From JAHCHG01 sp041394845 (GTDB lineage: Bacteria; Acidobacteriota; Blastocatellia; Pyrinomonadales; Pyrinomonadaceae): a stretch of DNA of 64,000 bases. The notes below the pieces were generated by a model. That model had not been told where the DNA came from, did not search any database, and saw only the letters and a program-made list of their open reading frames with translations. The DNA lies in contig JAWKHL010000001.1 in assembly GCA_041394845.1 (NCBI GenBank), forward strand, positions 2,443,983-2,507,982, read 5' to 3'. Below, in pieces: positions 60,986 through 64,000 of the stretch (within the stretch, counting starts at the first letter, position 1; each line of letters starts with the position of its first letter). The translations under genes were made by a program, and so were the position numbers.

Positions 60986-61359
60986 TCGACCATTTGACCG
61001 ACACGAACGTTTTCTCCGAAATCTTTAAGGGCAATGCGAATGTTAAAAAATTTGTCGAAGGTTTTGAAAATTCGATAGACACGACCGTTTATGTCGAATG
61101 TCTGCAAGACTCGAAAGGAAATCGGGAAAAAGCAATTATCAAAAAACACCTCTCACATTTCCCGATTTTTTACCATACGCCGGACATTTCCAAAAGAACC
61201 ATCGCCTTAATAGACCTTTACTCAAATTCCCACGGTTTACTTCTGCCCGACGCTCAAATTGCCGCTGTTTGTTTGGAATATGATTTGACTTTGATTACTT
61301 ACAATGTCGGCGACTTCAAATTTATCAAAAACCTGAAATGGTTAAAGCCGAATATTTAA
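60982..61359 (+). CDS. vapC: PIN-domain ribonuclease toxin (VapC family)
   Basis: The 125-residue PIN domain has the conserved acids: D7 in T-D-T-N-V, E39 in Y-V-E-C, D90 in L-P-D-A-Q-I-A-A and D111 in N-V-G-D-F. VapC toxins cleave tRNA or 23S rRNA in a metal-dependent way. It overlaps the antitoxin gene by four bases. The frame is intact, so the pair looks functional. Composition is more AT-rich than the oxidoreductase gene beside it. Confidence 0.85.
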   Translation: MIDHLTDTNVFSEIFKGNANVKKFVEGFENSIDTTVYVECLQDSKGNREKAIIKKHLSHFPIFYHTPDISKRTIALIDLYSNSHGLLLPDAQIAAVCLEYDLTLITYNVGDFKFIKNLKWLKPNI

Positions 61360-61389
61360 AAGAATCATCAGGGAAATTCCCGGAATGAA

Positions 61390-61510
61390 ATTTATCGCGT
61401 CCGATCCCGAACCGATAAATCCGGCGCCTGTTCGCGCATTTTTGAGGTTTCTTGAAACTCGAGATCGCTTCGTTGGCAATGGCGACCGAAGCGAATTTCA
61501 GATCCATGGT
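61390..61510 (-). pseudogene. VapC C-terminal fragment, frameshifted copy
   Basis: It begins M-D-L-K-F-A-S-V-A-I-A-N-E-A-I like the fragment at 60503-60620, but then shifts frame (reads S-S-F-K-K-P-Q instead of L-V-S-R-T-L-K). DNA identity resumes after the shift through to the GGACGCG end. It follows xisI on the same strand, so a vapC gene once lay downstream of xisHI. Confidence 0.72.
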
Positions 61511-61515
61511 TGTGA

Positions 61516-61851
61516 TTAAGCTACGGAAAACTCGGTAAATTTCCGTTTTTCAGGCGAGTAAAAAGCAAGCACAATATCCTCTTTCGGCACGCCTTTTTCC
61601 AGCAGATAAGTTGCCACGCCTTCTTCCGTTCCGTCGTAGTGAATCCAGATTTTGCCGTTGATGATTTCAACGTCAATAACGGCGTAATTGTATCTTTTTG
61701 TTCCTTCAAAACCGTTGACCATCAATAAATAACGGTCGTGTGTGCGGTCAAAAACCGGTTTTTTTTGCAGAGAACTGTTGACGTACTGATGTTTTGCCCG
61801 GTAGCTGATTATCTCCTCAATGTAATCACGATATTTTTCTAAGTCAGCCAT
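61516..61851 (-). CDS. xisI: XisI protein
   Basis: The 111-residue product is close to XisI of cyanobacteria: K-Y-R-D-Y-I-E-E-I-I-S-Y-R-A, D-R-Y-L-L-M-V-N-G-F-E-G-T-K-R, I-D-V-E-I-I-N-G-K-I-W-I-H-Y-D-G-T and I-V-L-A-F-Y-S-P-E-K-R. It was first described as an accessory factor for fdxN element excision, but XisH/XisI pairs are widespread without that element and are often suspected to be a toxin-antitoxin-like unit. The start overlaps the end of xisH by 13 bases. Confidence 0.9.
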   Translation of the reverse strand: MADLEKYRDYIEEIISYRAKHQYVNSSLQKKPVFDRTHDRYLLMVNGFEGTKRYNYAVIDVEIINGKIWIHYDGTEEGVATYLLEKGVPKEDIVLAFYSPEKRKFTEFSVA

Positions 61852-62255
61852 TTTACAATTCCCTCCTCACTTGCTCTGAAAATCAAAAGTTTTATAGCCA
61901 ATTTTTCAAGCAAAAGCGTTTTCAGCGCATCGGAAAACTCATTGTCGAAAACCTCTTCTTCGATTGCCAAATAGAGCGTCCGATTTGCTTCAAATTCAGA
62001 CATAACCTCCTGATACATAATAAACTGCCCGATTGCATCCTGGGTTTCGGCAATAATTGATCTACCTAGAAAACTCTTTACTTCAACTGCTATTTTATCA
62101 TTTCCCTTTTCTGCCGCAATAAGTTTTTCAGCACCCAAATCAACGAATAAATCCGCTGAACCGAGTTTCATCGAATACGGGTCGTGTGTAATCGTCCAAC
62201 CGTCTTTAACGAGGGCTTTCTTAACAATGTCGTGAAATTTATCTCTGGCCGGCAT
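61839..62255 (-). CDS. xisH: XisH protein (PD-(D/E)xK fold)
   Basis: The 138-residue product is a typical XisH: M-P-A-R-D-K-F-H-D-I-V-K-K-A-L at the start, A-D-L-F-V-D-L-G-A-E-K-L-I-A-A-E-K, I-A-V-E-V-K-S-F-L-G (the E-x-K of the nuclease-like core), and the I-G-Q-F-I-M-Y helix. No recombinase is nearby, so a role in excision here is unlikely. Together with xisI it forms a two-gene unit typical of mobile or stability islands. Confidence 0.9.
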   Translation of the reverse strand: MPARDKFHDIVKKALVKDGWTITHDPYSMKLGSADLFVDLGAEKLIAAEKGNDKIAVEVKSFLGRSIIAETQDAIGQFIMYQEVMSEFEANRTLYLAIEEEVFDNEFSDALKTLLLEKLAIKLLIFRASEEGIVKWLT

Positions 62256-62282
62256 CTTTTTTCCAGTATTTTTTTCTTCGCA

Positions 62283-62645
62283 CTAATTGAGAGGTTCGAT
62301 CAGGCCGCGTTCGACGGCGACTCGCAAGGCTTGCGATTTTCTGAGGGTCGCCTCTTCATAAACTTCCATCATCGCATCGAGTTGTTTTTTTTCATCCTCG
62401 GTGAGTTCGCCTTCGCCGTTTTTTTCCAACAACTCATGCAAAACCTTTTGTTGTCCGGAGGGCATTTTGAGTTCGGCTAAAGCGAGAACTTCGGAATCAG
62501 AGAGTTTTTCAACATCGATTTCACCTGAAATTTTCTCCAGCCAGTCGGACAAAACCTCTTCGATCCGTTGTTTATTTCGGGTGGCCACAGCCTTCGCATA
62601 AAGCCAGACGTTTTCCGAAACTGTGAGCGTGATTTGCTGATCCAT
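62283..62645 (-). CDS. Small hypothetical protein of toxin island
   Basis: The 120-residue helical protein begins M-D-Q-Q-I-T-L-T-V-S-E-N-V-W-L-Y-A-K-A-V-A, which resembles a ribbon-helix-helix-like start. The later part has acidic helices (S-D-S-E-V-L-A-L-A-E-L) and closes with R-V-A-V-E-R-G-L-I. I have no firm family. Position next to xisH and a composition like the antitoxins suggest an antitoxin or regulator of the island (inference). Confidence 0.6.
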   Translation of the reverse strand: MDQQITLTVSENVWLYAKAVATRNKQRIEEVLSDWLEKISGEIDVEKLSDSEVLALAELKMPSGQQKVLHELLEKNGEGELTEDEKKQLDAMMEVYEEATLRKSQALRVAVERGLIEPLN

Positions 62646-62709
62646 TTCAAAGCCATTTTAGCACAAATTTTATTTGCCCTTAATGAATTTTGGCAAGCGA
62701 ATGATTTCC

Positions 62710-62815
62710 GCTGGAAAAAACGAGGCCCGCGCCGGGACCGAATGGTTTGCGCGGGCCTTTGTGGCTCAACCGTCCTTTGCGGCCGGTCGAGGAAACTTTT
62801 TATCTCAATGGGTGA
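62710..62815 (+). pseudogene. 3'-terminal fragment of a molybdopterin oxidoreductase gene
   Basis: The first 34 bases (62710-62743) are identical to 60133-60166 near the end of the oxidoreductase gene. Beyond that the DNA diverges but the protein frame continues in parallel: P-N-G-L-R-G-P-L-W-L-N-R-P-L-R-P-V-E-E-T.. against P-N-N-L-R-R-P-L-W-L-A-R-P-L-R-P-V-E-E-M.., both reaching a stop at nearly the same place. It is therefore a genuine gene end, detached from any start, at the far side of the toxin island. Confidence 0.9.
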
Positions 62816-62825
62816 ACGCCGGCGA

Positions 62826-63476
62826 TCAGCCCGTGTTGGTCATCCATTGCGATCTGTCCAGTCTGGCCAGCCAGGCCAGCCAGGCGTAGTTGGAGGCGGT
62901 GACCATCATTTGGGCATGAGTTCCGGTCAGCGCGGTCAGCCCGCCGCCGGCCGCGTGGCCGATCGAATTGGACCCGGCGGCGTCCCCGACGAAGTGAGAC
63001 ATCTCGTGAACGACCAGATCGGCCATATCGACGGGCGAAAAGGAAACGATGTTCGGCGTACAAAAATAAATGCCCCGGAGAGCGAAATTCGGAGTCCCGC
63101 CCCTCATATCGGTATTTGATTTGTGAAACCCGCCGTTAAAGGTAAAAGCGTTGCACGACAAACCGGTAACGGCAACCCCGTCGGCGACCGTTGCCGGACG
63201 AAACAACATTTTCGCCTGATGGATGACCTGCGGCATGAAATTGTATATTTTGTCGAGCCGCTGCATCGCCGCCACCGGATCGGACGCATCCCTGACCTTG
63301 AAGCATCTGTTCACCAGATCATTCGCCTGCTCAAATTTTTTATTTCGATGCCCGTTGTTAAAAGCTATAGCCTCGGCCAGCCGCCGCTTGGCCGCCAGCA
63401 CTCCTCCCAAGGCGATCGTCAAACTCGCCATAACTCTTTTCATTACCTCTGCCGGATTGCTTCCGGGTCCTGCCAT
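62826..63476 (-). CDS. M35-like zinc metallopeptidase without signal
   Basis: The 216-residue product has the zinc motif H-E-M-S-H at 157-161 in L-V-V-H-E-M-S-H-F-V-G-D, and a later N-Y-A-W-L-A-W-L stretch like the N-A-D-S-Y-A-Y-F end of M35/aspzincin enzymes. Two Cys (C108, C139) lie in the usual region. There is no signal peptide, as with the papain-like and ADP-ribosyltransferase-like proteins at 47.8-50.8 kb, so it may be delivered by a special route. AGAAGGAG precedes the ATG. The gene is convergent with the oxidoreductase fragment. Confidence 0.75.
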   Translation of the reverse strand: MAGPGSNPAEVMKRVMASLTIALGGVLAAKRRLAEAIAFNNGHRNKKFEQANDLVNRCFKVRDASDPVAAMQRLDKIYNFMPQVIHQAKMLFRPATVADGVAVTGLSCNAFTFNGGFHKSNTDMRGGTPNFALRGIYFCTPNIVSFSPVDMADLVVHEMSHFVGDAAGSNSIGHAAGGGLTALTGTHAQMMVTASNYAWLAWLARLDRSQWMTNTG

Positions 63477-63738
63477 TTTTTTTATTCTCCTTCTAATTTA
63501 ATTCTATTTTTCCAAATTGATCTATTCCGTTTGATGTGTTCGATCGAGGAATTACAATCGCCATAATTTATCTCCGCGCGGAGGGTTATTCATGCCTGAA
63601 AGACGCTTAAATCTTCACTTTTTTGCGAAATTACGGGCGACTCGCCGAGAACCGGAGTGAGTTGATCGATTTGTTTATGAATCCCGAAGAGTGGGTAAGA
63701 TAGAGAAAGAGTAAAACAAAGACTCTTAACAAAACCCG
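63477..63738. other. Gene-free interval
   Basis: No coding frame, long hairpin or oligomer array is seen. It must carry the promoter of the M35-like gene; no dyad of the 22-base type is present here. Confidence 0.4.
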
Positions 63739-64000
63739 TTATCTAAATTCAGAACTTTCGGTCCCGGCGGCCTTTTTTCGGTAGAAATCCTGCAGAACAA
63801 AAAAGGCTTTTTTCTTTTCCCCCTTGTCCGAGATGAGTCCCTTTCGGTTCCAGCCGTCCTGGATTTTGGGCAGATGTCGGCGGGGAGATCTGAAATCGGC
63901 CAGGATCCAGGGCGAAAATCCCTGAAGCTGACCGATCCGGCCGATCATCTGCAAAGTTTCGAGATAAAGCGATTCCTGATATTCCTCGGACCAGCGGGTG
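63739..64000 (-). CDS. Glycoside hydrolase family 2 enzyme, C-terminal part (cut by window edge)
   Basis: The frame runs off the right edge. The visible 80-odd residues R-W-S-E-E-Y-Q-E-S-L-Y-L, G-F-S-P-W-I-L-A-D-F-R-S-P-R-R, Q-D-G-W-N-R-K-G-L-I and K-K-A-F-F-V-L-Q-D-F-Y are the C-terminal end of a family 2 TIM barrel of the beta-glucuronidase/beta-galactosidase kind. The catalytic glutamates lie outside the window. Confidence 0.85.
   Translation of the reverse strand, partial: TRWSEEYQESLYLETLQMIGRIGQLQGFSPWILADFRSPRRHLPKIQDGWNRKGLISDKGEKKKAFFVLQDFYRKKAAGTESSEFR

Noticed and set aside
61516..62255. XisH/XisI as evidence for a developmentally excised element (fdxN type)
   Set aside because: No XisF-type recombinase or nif genes are present; the pair occurs widely on its own, and the neighbours are toxin-antitoxin genes.
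62568..63119. Plus-strand 183-residue frame across 62.6-63.1 kb
   Set aside because: It reads out of frame through the oxidoreductase 3' fragment and antisense to the M35-like metallopeptidase, which has a clear zinc motif and ribosome binding site.

Overview
The window looks like part of a chromosome from a moderately GC-rich Acidobacteriota, most likely class Blastocatellia (Pyrinomonas-like). This is an inference from gene content: two pairs of TIGR02999-type ECF sigma factor plus receptor Ser/Thr kinase with TPRs, delta-60 and FG-GAP secreted proteins, a giant BNR-repeat protein, a reg_prop hybrid sensor kinase, and many intergenic palindromes built from 7- or 9-base tandem words. No rRNA, tRNA or CRISPR was seen.

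Layout. 0.1-9.5 kb: housekeeping genes (PmbA/TldE, YpdA-like reductase, YgfZ, a Fe-S uracil-DNA glycosylase, Mrp/ApbC, an IscA/ErpA-type protein, NlpC/P60 peptidase) with small accessory genes. 10.0-14.0 kb: a tight minus-strand operon (CDP-alcohol phosphatidyltransferase, PGPGW-like membrane protein, DUF3592-like protein, M28 peptidase, biotin carboxylase). 14.2-18.6 kb: greA, pfkA, Ser/Thr kinase. 18.6-20.9 kb: nested repeats and an IS630 element sitting between the kinase and the ECF sigma gene that probably once preceded it. 21.0-25.3 kb: two FG-GAP proteins sharing a leader element. 25.5-37.6 kb: CtpA-type protease, glycosyltransferase, pdxJ, two paralogous secreted proteins, two lipoproteins, and a fused 4Fe-4S/NrfD electron-transfer protein. 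37.9-47.3 kb: giant BNR protein, NarL-type regulator and reg_prop histidine kinase. 47.5-50.8 kb: a minus-strand cluster resembling effector genes (papain-like protease, soluble OmpA-like protein, unknown, ADP-ribosyltransferase-like protein). 51.0-54.4 kb: an intact sigma-kinase pair.

The most interesting part is 54.6-62.8 kb. A full-length molybdopterin oxidoreductase gene (57380-60241) has extra fragments of the same gene on both sides. Upstream, 226 bp of its 5' end is repeated (54624-54849, three synonymous differences), and between the copies lies an AT-rich PstI/BsuBI-type restriction-modification pair. Downstream, a 3'-terminal fragment (62710-62815) is separated from the gene by an island with a VapBC pair, XisH/XisI and debris of further toxin genes. 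One gene has therefore been invaded, or carried, at both ends by stability/defence cassettes while a full-length reading frame survived.

Three other structures run through the window. (1) Palindromes made of tandem 7-mers or 9-mers, with a different word at nearly every site; some have IS630-like termini and at least one lies in frame inside a gene. (2) A 21-22 bp dyad upstream of the giant BNR protein, next to the two-component genes, and between the ADP-ribosyltransferase-like gene and the second sigma gene. (3) A shared 33-34 bp leader upstream of the two FG-GAP genes. All assignments come from reading the sequence; no database search was possible.
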